From the NCBI GenBank assembly GCA_013365325.1, contig JABVXV010000070.1, positions 177,989 through 241,988 on the forward strand: 64,000 nt of DNA. The letters run 5' to 3'. The position numbers were made by a program, and so were the translations under genes. Numbering within the stretch: position 1 is the stretch's first letter; each line of letters starts with the position of its first letter. Below the pieces are notes generated by a model. The model saw only the letters and a list, made by a program, of their open reading frames with translations. It was not told where the DNA came from and did no database searches. Shown piece by piece: positions 13,007-25,697 of this stretch. This stretch comes from Dipetalonema caudispina. Its lineage: Eukaryota > Nematoda > Chromadorea > Rhabditida > Onchocercidae.

Positions 13007-16000
13007 CTAAAAGTGAAGGCGGAAAATGCAGTGGAAATGGACAAAACAGCAACACGTCTGCTGCGAATTGAAGTCAAAGATGTCAACGACAATTTGCCAA
13101 TTTTTTCGGGAATTCATAGTGTATTTTTTTCTTGAAATTTCATTTCCCGCTAGTAAGAAAGAGGACCTTTAATGAAGCCCAAAAATCGAAGTCCGTTAAG
13201 GATTCCTGTTTTCTTTTTACCTCATTCGCATTTCATTGCGCAAAAGAGGATTAATGACAGCAGTGAATTGAATTTAGCGTACAAGCAATATAACATTCAG
13301 AAATAACGTTGCTAAAATCGATTCTAAAAATTTGCCATGAATGCCAAGTAGATCCATACTGATCTAGATCATTGATTTACACCACGCACTGATTATGAAA
13401 TTGCAGTCAGTACCATTAGTGTTTGTGATGCAGTCGGGTAATGCGGTCATTGGACAATTGAAAGCAGTGGATATAGACGATACACCGTATAATTTGACAT
13501 ATTACTATATGCTACCTAGTTGTAAGCTTTATTTCCACCTGTGGTTATAGAGAAAATGTCATGTGAGTGTGTGTGAGTTTTTCATTGAATTTAACGATCA
13601 AGTAGCAAATAATGTAGTAAATCGGATGGATAAAATATGAAGAACAAAGAGCGAGAAATTAATCCAACTGAATTAAATCACAGTAAAGGTTCAAATCGAG
13701 ATGGTATATTCACTATTGACAAACAAACTGGTATTGTTTCGGTGGCAAATCCCAATGACCTCAAATATGATGAATATCATTTGTGTGCTTTAGCCAGGTA
13801 ATTCTGCCTGAGTTTTAGAAAACTTGATTAAATTTACTTCATCAATAAAAACTTCTAAGTGAATATTCGAAGATTAATCTAAAAGACTTCGCTTTGAAGT
13901 ACTGCATATCAGCGTAAGATTGAGGGATATTTTAAACATTTCGTATTTAGATGTTTCTTCTTAAAATTCAATTATTACAGCGCTTTCAATATATCCAAGA
14001 CACCGGAAATAGCATTTGACAGTAATAATGCAAGTATGATCGCATTTACGGTTCGAACCGAAACAAATAGCGTTATAGAGCAGGCGAATAAAATGAAGCA
14101 TCTTTTCGAAAATAATACTGTTAGTGTATTTGGTAAGTAGCATCTCTTGTAGCTTTTGAATTAAGATTATCAAACTTGAAATTTCTTATATCGGGAAATA
14201 ATGGCTTAAGCAAGTTCTAATTTTTTTAGGAATTGATTCAGAATCAACCATACCAGTTACTCGACTGAAAACTCATCAACCGATTATTACATATCAGCTT
14301 GGATCAATGCAGTTCACACCGTACCTATCAATTCTTTTCTTCTGCTTTGGTATTTTTTATTTAAACATGAAAATTTAGATCTCTTCAGTGCTGAAAATGA
14401 AGAAGTGCCCGCAGAATCAGCGCCATACTTCTCGGTCGATCCAGTATCAGGCGATATTCGTATTGATCCAATGCTTGATGATTACACGGAAGGTGTGTTT
14501 ACATTTGATATTATTGCTACTCAACAACGAACAACTACGGAATCCATACAAATTGCACATATTGTTAAACAGGTGAGTTTATTTCAATTTTTCAAGATTT
14601 AAGTTTTCATCGGTTATAGATAAAAATGATGGGAGAGAAGAAGTATCAGTGGAATTATTCAAATATTTCTATGAAATATCTGGGTCGGACTATCGTTTAG
14701 AAAGCTGACTTATTGTGGGATTCATAATTTTGGGTTCCAAATTTTGATTCCAATTCTTTCCCAATATATGACTGATGGATGCTTTGTTTTTTCAAGGTAC
14801 ATAACGTGAAACTTCCATCGTTGCTAAAATTCATCTTCGATCAAAATGTTCATCTTCTAGGATTGAATCTTGAGGATTTCAAACAGTAAGTGAGGCACTG
14901 AATTCAATTGCTAGATTATTTCGGTGTCGTCATCAAGTTGCTTTATGAAACCGCATTATTTCTGTCTCATCCAGAAATATTCTAAAAATTAAAATTTTGT
15001 CTATACTCCTTCTTGCAGACATCTGCGCAATGCATTGAAAATGGAACCAACAATGTCTGACATTTCTATAATTTTTGGCACACCTCATGTTTATGAATCA
15101 GTAGGAAGAAACAGGTTTGTACTTTAAAATTTAATTTTATTTGGTTTTTTTAAACATGCTTTGAATATCTTTCTGAATCAGTTATAAAAAGGATGAAATA
15201 ACAAATTTGATCTTCTGTTGCTAGCTCAATTAGTATAATTATTGATGACAGACATATGGTGCATCAAAAAGTCCATCCTTTTTATTCCTGTTGTTCATCA
15301 AATTAATAAAAGTTAGGAAAAACTCATTAATAATTATAGATCATCGGTATGCTTTCATTCCTTACGTAACGGAATAATCCTCGGACAAGAAAGTGCCATT
15401 TCGACACTTTCTGCAACGTTAAATGGTGGAGGAACGCTATCACGTCTTTATCAAGTATTCAAAGTAGCTAATATAGAGGTAAAGTTGTGAAAGAAGCCAT
15501 TTATTTCATCGATACCTTTTACTGAAGTTCCCGCGGAACTATTATTTACGCATTGCGTATTTTTAAGTAGATGAGTTTTTTATTTTTTTCCGAGGATTTT
15601 CAAAGTGCCGAAACCTTCAAAAATATTGATATTTTAGCCATGCATTGAACAAGCTCGTACGTTATCATCTGGCTTAATGATATCACGGTCGGCATTATTT
15701 TGGGCTGGTTTCTCACTCGTTGGCATCCTAATATTACTGTCATTTTGTATATACGCTTGTTTTATCATCCGATATAAAAACTATTTGAATATGAAGAAAG
15801 CATCTCTAGGTCAATTTTTCATGTAATTTTTGAACCCAGCATAAAAATTATCAAGTTTTTGCGAATATTCAAATATGAATATTAAATATCGATTAGTATT
15901 CTGGCGAATAAGCTATGACTTTAATCATTGAGTAGAGTTATAATATTGCGCTAATTCTATTGTAATAGAGTATAGTTAGGAAAAGAAATAAAGTAATGGG

Positions 16001-16263
16001 TCGAGTTACTGTCACTTTTATTATCTCCATTTGTTGAAAGGAAAAAAAAAAACATTGTGTTGTTTACAGTATTGGCATATCATCGTGACATGCTCACGTG
16101 GTTATTTATTACGTTCTCCACTGATGCAAACATACTTGAAATGAAAATAATGAGATTAATGAATTAATAATGATAACATTGTTTAGCAGACGAGACATCG
16201 TCATCCACTACGTCGATCAAACAACCACCTTCCGTACAATTTTACAGCATCAGTAATCTGTAA
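13007..16263 (+). CDS. cadherin, 3' part: repeats, one membrane helix, short cytoplasmic tail
   Basis: Exons 13007-13120, 13407-13521, 13689-13797, 13981-14132, 14230-14320, 14389-14572, 14797-14885, 15019-15114, 15340-15478, 15638-15809 and 16187-16263; all phases agree, giving 445 residues to the TAA. The calcium-binding inter-repeat linker DVNDNLPIF lies at residues 25-33. Repeat-like strands FTIDKQTGIVSV (84-95) and FSVDPVSGDI (208-217) follow. A 26-residue membrane helix (about 382-407) is followed by a tail of only about 38 residues ending SISNL, a class I PDZ-ligand pattern (S-x-L). The tail shows no catenin-binding region, so this is a non-classical cadherin for cell contact or signalling. 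The N-terminal repeats lie upstream and are not resolved. The membrane-proximal 150 residues are not standard cadherin repeats. Family certain from the linker motif; the subfamily is not assigned. Confidence 0.8.
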
Positions 16264-16499
16264 GATATGATTTTTGATTTGAATTTTCGATCATTTCAAC
16301 TTTTACTTGCAAGAGATGAAAATCGCCTGTTAATTCTACTGTATTCCTATTATTGTGGTTGGTTTATTTTTTTCTATCCTTGTTGAAAATATAGTTGTAA
16401 ACATTTGCAGACCAGCGATGGATTACTGAAGAAAAGTTCAACGTAAATTACGATAATGCTATAATAATAATGCTGGAAGATTTGTTCGGTTTCTGTATG

Positions 16500-16509
16500 A
16501 ATAAATAAA
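16500..16509 (+). terminator. polyadenylation signals of the cadherin gene
   Basis: Two overlapping AATAAA hexamers lie about 240 bases after the cadherin stop codon, the only canonical signals close downstream on that strand. Confidence 0.6.
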
Positions 16510-19350
16510 GGATCTTTTTATGTAATTTGCGCATCAATTTATTTGTTGTATACCTGTGGAAGAAAAAAATTAACAGTAAACTGAAGTTGTTTGTCCTTGT
16601 TTTGCAGCATATAAATACTGTTTAACAATTGAAACATAAAGCTTAGTGGTTTACGTTGATGGTTACTTATCTTGAATTTCTGAATTAAACAGTAGTAAAG
16701 AATAAGATCGTAGAATATGCTGATTGATATTAAAATACTTTGAAGTGAAATTCCTGTAGTTACAAACAAGAAAAATAACTTTGGCCTGCACTTTTTAAAT
16801 TTAAATTTATCAATGGTAAAGGGAGAAGGAAATTTTTCTAAGAGGTCGTAGCAATCTTATGATTCGTTCATTTTTTCCAGTTTTTAATCAGTATGTCAAT
16901 AACTTGTTCTAAACTTGCACACTTTGTTTACGAACATGATATGTTATTGATGGTAAGTTGTTATAAATGGACAAATAAACTGTATGGACTTTTCTTTTTC
17001 TTATTAGAGAAATTCCTAGTTGAAAATGATAGTTTAAATTTCGAGGTGGAATAAAATGAATTGCAGTTGAATGACTTTCTATGAATATTTTCAAAAAATT
17101 ACTGTTACCACTAGATTATTATCATTTTATTGATCAATAAATTTTATAAATCAAAATTCGCATAGCACGAGGCGAGAGATTATAAGTGAATTATTTTTTC
17201 GATGGCGCGATGAGTTCTTTTTCCTATCATTAAGCTTTTGTTTTCATTGCAAATATAAGTATTTTCATGAAATGTTTCCCTTTTCCGTTTATATATGTAT
17301 CTCACTTCTTAATTCTTTTTCATTTCTGCTTTCTACCCATTTGATTCAAGTATTCCTTCATATCCTTCAACCCTTCGAGCATTGATAGCTTTCAGATGAT
17401 TATTCTCCTGTACTGCTGGTAAAACTGTTTTTTGCAATATCACTTCTAAAAATGGTACCTAAATAATTACCGACAATTAATTTATTGACATTGAGAACTT
17501 ATTTTAATATAATGAGGTGAGAAAGAGACAAGAAAAAGGGCAGAGAGGTTTGGTAGGGAATTGCATGAATTAGTATCGGTGACGTTGAATTAGGCATATC
17601 GTACAATTTCAAATCGATGCATATGTTGCCAATAAAAAAGGATCGATAGTTTATTTTCAAATATTTTATGCCATTTACCAACAGTTTTCATTAACCAGTT
17701 TTGATGTGTTATTAAGATTTTTAAGAGGTAATTTTTTGCTTTTTCGTTCTTTTTTATCAATGCATATGAGGAGAGTACGATGGATACAGCAATGAAGAAT
17801 TTCGCTATTATTGTAGCTCTTAGTCTTATCAAGGAGGATGTTTGAGCTGCTTAAGTGAATATAATATAAATGATTACACTTGTCATTTAGATCTCTTTCT
17901 TCGGAAACTGTTAAGATTGCGCAAACTCGGGTTGCCGCTCCGCACAAAATCTTTGCGCAGTTCTGTTTGAAACTTTATTAGATGAAAAAGGAAAGCAAAG
18001 CATTTTGCTATTAATTTGAATAATTTCAAAAAAAGGGAAACAAAGTTGAAGCTTTTGTTTTTGTCGCTTAAATGGCATTTTAAGTAATAATGCGATTTTA
18101 TTATATCACATTCTTCATCGTTTTCCCTTTTTACATATTCTCGAATCATTTCGAAAAAGTTTCTTGAAACCACTTTAGGTTCCTTGCGTCAATGTGAAGT
18201 TCATTATATGGATTATTTTACAAAGAGGGGAAAAAATTGACGGGTTAAAATTTGAGATTTAAGCAAACAAAGTAGGAAGATAATGTTTGGGAAGGAAAAA
18301 AAATCGCTGCGGTGAATAACTGGAAGCCAAAGGAAATTGGGTAACCGTAAGACATTCGGAATTCTTAGTTAGTTAGACTGGGTAGACTTTTGTTATTCAT
18401 CCATTCCGAACATTCCGGAGATTAAGCACGCCGAAATTCAGATCCTATCATTCCTGAACATATGAAGCCAAGCAGCAAATCGGCTAAACTCGTAACACAA
18501 CAATTTATAATATTTATGCGAAAATGTTGCGATTCGTTTGTTTTTTTTCTTGATTTTGCATTTTTGCATACGAAGAAGCAGCAACGATGGTAACATTCTT
18601 TATTTTTTTTCCGGGAAGTGTGACAAATGCGTGCTTTTCCTAAATTAAAATATAAGTATTCAGCTAAAGCTGAAAATTCATAACGAAACTTTGGAAGAAA
18701 AAACTTCCAAAAAATAAATTTCTTTAAAGCGTTAGTTCCTTATTGAATTAGTGATTCATGCCAAGATGGTTAGTCTTCGCAGTACCTTCTGTATTTATCG
18801 AGCTTGATATATCGGATATTTCCTTCGAGGTTTAAGTAAAAAATCGAAACTTTAGATCTCACTTGCAATGAAAAGACAACAAAACAACTTCAAACTTATG
18901 ATATGTTGTGAAATTAAGACTGATATGAACATACAATTAAATTATGTAATGACTCCCTCCCTTTGAACGAAAATTCCATTCCTCTTTCATCTTTCACCAA
19001 TCTTTTTCTCTTTCCCTTTTCATATCATCACTTCCGCCATCTTCCATGTTTTCCATAATTATTGCTGAATTAACTTCTGTTTGACGACAACTCCCCCATG
19101 TCATACTTGAAAATAAGTATCCTTTTCTTATTAAGCAAATTTAGACAGTAATCAATTAATGACCATCCTTTATGAGAAAAATAAGGAAATGATGTAAATG
19201 TCACGATCCGCTTCATTGATATAGTTTATATATTGTTGGGTTACATTTCAAAAAATTCAGTTAATCCTTACTCTTTACCACTAAATTTCTCATTCCGAGT
19301 CTATATTCTTGCATTCATTCTTTTTCTGCATCTTTTGCTTGCAAACATTG
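16510..19350. other. no certain gene; one 97-codon minus-strand open frame
   Basis: The minus-strand frame at 17883-18173 runs for about 97 codons. It contains a Lys/Asp/Glu-rich start, a central hydrophobic stretch and a basic end (FRRKRSK). It has a plausible ATG near 18147 but no clear splice sites, and a frame of this length is expected a few times by chance in 64 kb of such AT-rich DNA. No other signal was found. Confidence 0.3.
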
Positions 19351-19470
19351 TCGTCGTAGATTCTTGCTTTGCGTCCTCGAGATGACGCTGCACGAGAAAT
19401 ATCTCAAGGAGATTTATTAAGTACGTTTCCTTCTTTCTCCTCTTTTCTACTCTTTTTCATCAATTCTTCG

Positions 19471-22400
19471 ATGACAAATATTGATTTGAAGATGTATATT
19501 CTTGGCGATAAATCGGATTTCACGAATCATATTATCGAACTAATCACTAATACATCAATTGATGACGAACAACACATGATTGGTTTGCTTCTTCTTTTTT
19601 GTTTCTTACTATCCGCTTAATTTTTCAAATTATGGGAAAAATTAAGCAATTCAAAATTTCCGCCATATTTTTCCAGTGTAGCGCAATTTTTTAAAGGAAG
19701 TAAACAAGTAATTTAACATATTACAGTCTTAAATATTGCGCAATGAGTTCACATGCATAAAAACTAAGTTTATGACGCAAATGTTTACGATTGATGAAGA
19801 AATAATTCTTAATTAATTCTTCTATTATCACAAAACGATAATTAATCCTAACCCATAGTGCCTCATAATTACAAAGTGAAACGATTTACCTCTTGCTGGA
19901 TTCTAAAATTCCCCACTTTCGACCATCATTATTGTAAACCAGTCTCAGTCCCGGATTTTTAATGTATTGTTAAAAATGATTTATAGATGCATATGTCTCC
20001 GCCTCGAGAGTGTTAAGAAAAACTTCGAATTGTCTGAGTATTAGAAACTGGAAGTAATAAAGTTTTTCTATGTTCATGATACTACTCATTCACTTTAAGT
20101 TTAGAAAAAGATCTATCGTTCTCTCGAAAGACCTGATCTTTCATCCTTAATAGATTTTCAGCATCAAATGGAGAGATGAGGGATAGTAATCGAGTTAAGG
20201 ACATACAAAAGTAATTCAAATACAAGTAACTAAATCTTTTTCCTTACATAAATAAAGAAATAGGTGAAATCTAAGACTTCAAAATTAATGACAATCCAGA
20301 TAATGCAGAGGAAATAATATCGAGGGAGCCGATTGTTTGCCTTTGCGCAGCAACTGATTGTGAAGCCGTGAAGTGTATGATACCTTATTTAAACGTTAGT
20401 TTTTTTTTGAACTTTTCGAAAATTTGAAATGGCTTAAGATGGTGCACTATTTTCTGTTATCTACTAGAGAATAATATTTTACAATTTAGATTTGTAATCC
20501 AAAATAACTGCTCATCTTACATGACGTTAGCAACAATTCGATTCTTTTTAATCGTTGAAAAGTTTTGAAAAATAAATTGAAATGTCATTATTCTATGCTC
20601 AACTTTAGACCGTGAAAATCGACATTTTAAATAAAATATTTAATGGGAAATACAACATTTCGAAAAAATGTAGATACTTCATTTTTAACGCATTGTGTAT
20701 CAATTTTCAAGAACGAATAAAAACTTTATCCCTTCCTTTTAATTCTATCAGCTTCATTGTTTTAATCCATTTTTTTCGATTCTTCTAGAACAATTTATTG
20801 AAATTGTTTAGTGAAAAATCTAAAAAAGTGAAGTTTCTGAATTCGTCATCCATTAATGCGTTAGTAACTTATTCAATTTTTATTTGAAATGTTTAGCTGA
20901 CTAATCATTTATTACAAAGATACTAAATCTATTTGTCCTTTTTTGTTTTTTGTTCTTTTTTTTTTTTTTTTTTTTTTTTTTACTTGAAATAGTCGAAAAA
21001 TAATCCCCTCCAATTTAGAGCTTTTCAAAACCGCGAAAAGTTCGAAAGGAAGTGAAAGCATCCGTTGGAGAAAGTGGTTTTTTTTCGATGAAAATACATT
21101 TTTTTCACTTGAAGATATCATTTGAATTGCAAAATTTGCTAAATTATCAAGTCAGGCACAAATGCAGTCCTTTCCCGCCGGCCACTGTTTGGATTTTGAT
21201 TCTTAGACAAACTATTCAATAATTTTTCGAAAAAATGTAAACTGACAAATAATATTTCGAAAAACCGAATTATCTGGCAAGAGACTTAACACACTGATTT
21301 CTACTGTTTGCTTATATCTGTTCTATCACAAAATTTGGTCAAATAGTTAATTTGAATTGAAAAACTTTTGCAAAATCCAATTGGACATTTCACTGATATG
21401 TTATAACTACATCAGTGAAGTTGTTACTAAAGGATGTATGTATGATTAAAAGATCAAGCGAGCAGGCACTGTCGGATATTATCTAACGAAGAGTACAATC
21501 CGATTTTGTAATAAGCTAAGGTTCAACGAAACGGTTAAAAAGTGGCATCAAAAGCTCTATCGGGTCCATGTACAACCCGGTCCATCATGCAGTGACGTAA
21601 TGATCAGGAATAAATCCTAATCAGAAGATATAAATCTTATATCAGCATTTTTATTTTAGAATGGGAAACACTTAAGAGAACAATTCAGTGAATAAAATCA
21701 AGAGTTAACATGCTTGCATTAATATTTTTCTGGAAATTAAAATAAGTTATTCGAATCTATCCGTCTAATTCTTCAATAATGGCTTTTCAAATTTTAGTCT
21801 TTTTCTCCATTAAATCCGTAGCTAGTTATTTAGTATCAGGAAGAAATTCGTATGGGCGAGTTCCTTTAAGTAAACAAATAAACAGAAATTACAATAAATA
21901 TTGCTAAAAGAATTTTACATATTATTCATGTTCATCGAATGTGTTGATTTTTTTACATCCCAAAAATTTCGCTGATATAAATAAAATGATGATTCGTCAA
22001 ATACAACTACTTCTAGTGAATTTACTTTTGGCATCTGGAAAGTCCTTGAAACTGCAATTAAATTAAATGAGTACTACGCTGTTTCCATAGTAACCTGTAG
22101 TAACCTAGTTCTTCTTATGAAAAAAAATAAGTTAGAGAAAAGAGAGCTCTTGAATCCTCATGGATAAAACAAGTGCTGAAAATATTAAGTTATAAAATTG
22201 AACAAATACTTGTGTCGGGTTGATAGTAACTCACATCGTTTTCCAGGAAAAATTACCCGTTATTTTTGTTAAACAACAATGGAGCAATGAAGAACTGAAG
22301 CTCGTAGAATCAACCATCCAGGAATCATTATCCATCAGAAAACAGCTATGGCACGATGAAATTAAGAAACTAAGGTTTTCGGATCGGTGCATGAAAAATT

Positions 22401-24830
22401 GATAATGCTTTGAAGATCGCAAAAATTAAAGCAGTCCTTTTGTATTTTTCCAAACGCCTCGTTTAACTGTAAAAATTGTCTTTTTTAGCGCATTGCAAGG
22501 CAGTAAGGCTCAAGAAGAACGTGTCAAAAAACTGAATCATTGGATTGATAATACTTCTGTACAATATTATTGCTTTTCATCTTCCGAGACTGATTTTAAG
22601 GTAATTTATAGAATGACATTTCCGTTTCCAAATAACCCATAGACTTGATCACGTACGTTATTAAATGACTGCAAGTTGAGTGTAATCTCCTTCCTGATAT
22701 GAGTTTGAATGATTTAGACGATCTTCTTTTATCTAGCCTGTTAATACCCGTATTTGTTTATTACTATTTTAACCACTCGTTTTTGAAATTTACTTCCGCT
22801 ATAGACTTTGAAATTTTTACATGACATTTTTTAAGGACTTGAAAGATTTCGATTGGAGAAGCTTAATCTTTTTTTATGATTAATTTTTCCTGACTTCAGA
22901 ATAACTTGAAAAAAGTTTTGTGGTGGAAATCGCCCATTAAGTGCACCCACCAGTTGATAACGACAGTTTCACAAAAACCACCGGTAATCCATCAAACAGT
23001 ATTGTAATTTCCTTTTGCAAAGTTTCAATTTTTCTCATCGAACCACTACTCATCGGTTTTGATATTTAGACGCGAACAGAATAAGGTTATGCTCTTATCC
23101 AATCAAAAATTCGTGTTGCCAATTCTGAACCACATCTGCTTGTCATTGAAAACCTTTACTTCTACGGTCAGATTTCAAAATGAGATGCCACTTGCAGGCG
23201 TTACATTGGACACCACTACCACAGCCGGATGAAGCCCAAATAACTTTTAAAATAGTGTTCCCTCAAAGTTGCTTAACGAGAAGTGAATTATTTGAAGTGG
23301 TGAAAAGGATCAGTAATGTTTACAGGTGGCAATACCAATACGAATGGAGCCATGGAGTGCTTTTCAGAATCGAAGCTGTTTGTTTTGAAGTTAAAAATCT
23401 TCAAATAAAGTAAAATGTTTTCAATAGATAGGAGATAACAAAAGTCTTCATGACTTGATAACTAAGGTCGAAAAATGAGACCAAATCCTATAAGACACGC
23501 CAATCCTGAGACTCTTCTAGCTGGTCTAGAATCCTACATCAGGAATTTATCTTCCTACCATCAGGCTTTTTAAATTACTCTGGTTATTTTACTTAGTACG
23601 ATTATTGGCAGAAACAAATTCAGTGCTTCAGGCCAAGATTGCAATCATAAAACATGGTCCAGAAACACTGGAGATATCGGGTAGAATTGATAACGCCGTT
23701 ATGGATGACAACTCTGATACGATGCCGATGAAATCCGTGTGGCCTTATTTATCCATTGCTTTAACTGTCGCCGTGGAGTACTTCGATGAACTTTCATCAC
23801 AGTACTTTGTAAATAACCCCTCTTGAAATTTACTGAATACAAATTTAAAACTTAGCCACAAGTTCGTGCTGTGCAAAAAATAAGTAGTCAGTAATAAGGG
23901 TCGAACTAAGATCATGAAAGTGACGGACTGTGAAAGTTGAGCATAAGGACCATGATTCGATTTCAATCGTGAAACTCAGTTCTAATACCATCACTGATAC
24001 TTCTGAATGTGCAAAGTTTTTTCCCACAGATTCGAATCATTCCGTTTGGTAACATCTTCTACGAAGAAAGCAATGCTCTTCCTCGAGCATTTGACTTAAC
24101 CCAACTTGTGATCTCGAATGATCTTTTGAAACGAGTTGCCTATCGGGATAACGGGATTCTTTATCACTTGAATATGGTACAACTATTTCCAGGTCAGTTT
24201 TTTTTCTTTGTTAGAGTCCTGCATCAGATTTATCTGAGCAGTTGTGTCAGATGAAAGTTAATATTAACGATCAATCCCCCGTCCTCTTTACTCCCTTTTG
24301 CTAGATGTACCTCTTGACATGAAGAACAATTAACCGTTGATTTGTAGCTATGACTTGGCAATTATTTGTAAATTTTAAAGGTAAATTTAAGTAATCGAAT
24401 TTCAGAACTGAAACCAAAAACAATTGGCGAAATCGGTAAAATGAAAGCAAGAAGCAATGATAGCACAGGAAAAGAGGAAAATAATTTGGGAAATGACAAT
24501 ACATTTTTATCTTTGCCTGAACGCGTCTATCCTAACAATTGTGGTCGACGAGTATCGTTCGGTACCGTAAAGTGTATCCCACAACCATCACAAAAGGTAT
24601 CACATAAAGATCACTTTACGGTGCTGAATCTTTTCATTGTTAAAGCCCAAACTATATGTTAGTTGTCTGTCTAACGACTGATTCAAAAATGCAATTTTCA
24701 GGTGGATTCAGATACTGAGTTAGATGATGTGCCAGATGAAAAGCCTACGGAGACACAATATGAAGTAATGCTTGACAATTATGTGGACCTAATATTGGAC
24801 GAAACGATGCGACAAATCAAAATTTCGTGA
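19471..24830 (+). CDS. eleven-exon gene, unrecognised protein with an RVSF (PP1-docking-like) motif
   Basis: Exons 19471-19582, 20276-20394, 22247-22374, 22489-22600, 22900-22983, 23080-23166, 23198-23312, 23597-23808, 24030-24192, 24406-24596 and 24702-24830; every junction keeps phase, giving about 483 residues. The start ATG is the first in frame. Coding-like sequence continues upstream to an acceptor at 19359, so an earlier start is possible. The N-terminus resembles an alpha/beta fold (MYILGDKSDF, then PIVCLCAATD). The middle is mixed and without membrane helices. The tail contains RRVSF (about 425-429), matching the [K/R]VxF docking motif for protein phosphatase 1, followed by an acidic segment. 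The exon at 23080 is the least sure: another frame there is also open. I do not recognise the family. The protein is probably cytosolic or nuclear. Confidence 0.65.
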
Positions 24831-24863
24831 TCTTTTAAATCAAATGATATAATTTTGGGATTA

Positions 24864-24869
24864 AATAAA
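24864..24869 (+). terminator. polyadenylation signal after the RVSF gene
   Basis: An AATAAA hexamer lies 34 bases after the TGA at 24828-24830, a normal distance for a short nematode 3' UTR. Confidence 0.7.
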
Positions 24870-25148
24870 TACCCCCATGCTCACCCTTGCAGCCTTGATA
24901 AAGCTGTGTTGAGGGCAAGTTCGAAAGCAACTGATAAATGATACCAAACGCAAAACTTCTATGAAAATTGAGTTCAATGGATGACAAGTTGAAGATAAAT
25001 GACAGTAACAAGTACATCGCTGAAATTTACAAAATAACATTTGGTCAGAGGTTGAAATAATTCCACAAGAACAGTAGTAAGAGTGCAGAGAATGGAGTAG
25101 GTCCGAAGTGATACATGACAAGAGATTGAGAAAAATGACGAGGTAGCA

Positions 25149-25195
25149 GGTAAACACTCTCAATTACTGGGTACCAGTGATTGAGAGTGTTTACC
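25149..25195. repeat. 47-base near-perfect palindrome
   Basis: Two 22-base arms, beginning GGTAAACACTCTCAAT and ending with its complement, flank a 3-base centre. There is a single T/G mismatch that would be a wobble pair in RNA on one strand. The element lies between the RVSF gene and TMEM135, about 500 bases before the TMEM135 start codon. It is much more perfect than expected by chance. Its function is unknown: the loop is too small for a normal microRNA precursor. Confidence 0.9.
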
Positions 25196-25697
25196 ATCAA
25201 TAGGAGAGAGAAATATTCGCTATTATTCGGAGTAGGTTCGTGTTCGGTACGCTATTATTAACCACGTGTGTGGAAGTTTAACAGATGACGTGGGTGTAAG
25301 GTTTCTCTTTTTCCGGGTTGGTGAAGTTGTTTGGTTTGACGAATTGAAATCTTAATTTTTCATCTGGAAATGTGGGACATGAAAGTCTCGATAGTTATCT
25401 AACACTGCAAAATGTGTTGAGAATCCGGAAAGATCACCAAAGACTTTCTGGTAAGGTAGGAAGAAGAAGGGAAATCTCCGTTCATCATCATTTGTTGTTT
25501 TCGTTCTGCGATAGCGTCTCCTACAGTTCCAAGAGTTACTGGTACTTGTTGCGAAGTTGCCGCTTTCAGCAAAATAATCATTCATCCGTGTAGCTTTGTG
25601 GGTTGGTGCAAGAGCTATTTTATCCGAATTCGAAACCTCATCGGAATTATCAACGTTTGAGAATCACAGGAAGCGGTGTCACAGTAATAAGGAAGTA

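Noticed and set aside
23070..23190. Alternative frame GYALIQSKIRVANSEPHLLV in the RVSF gene
   Set aside because: It reads well but cannot be joined in phase to the preceding or following exons; retained only as a doubt about that exon.
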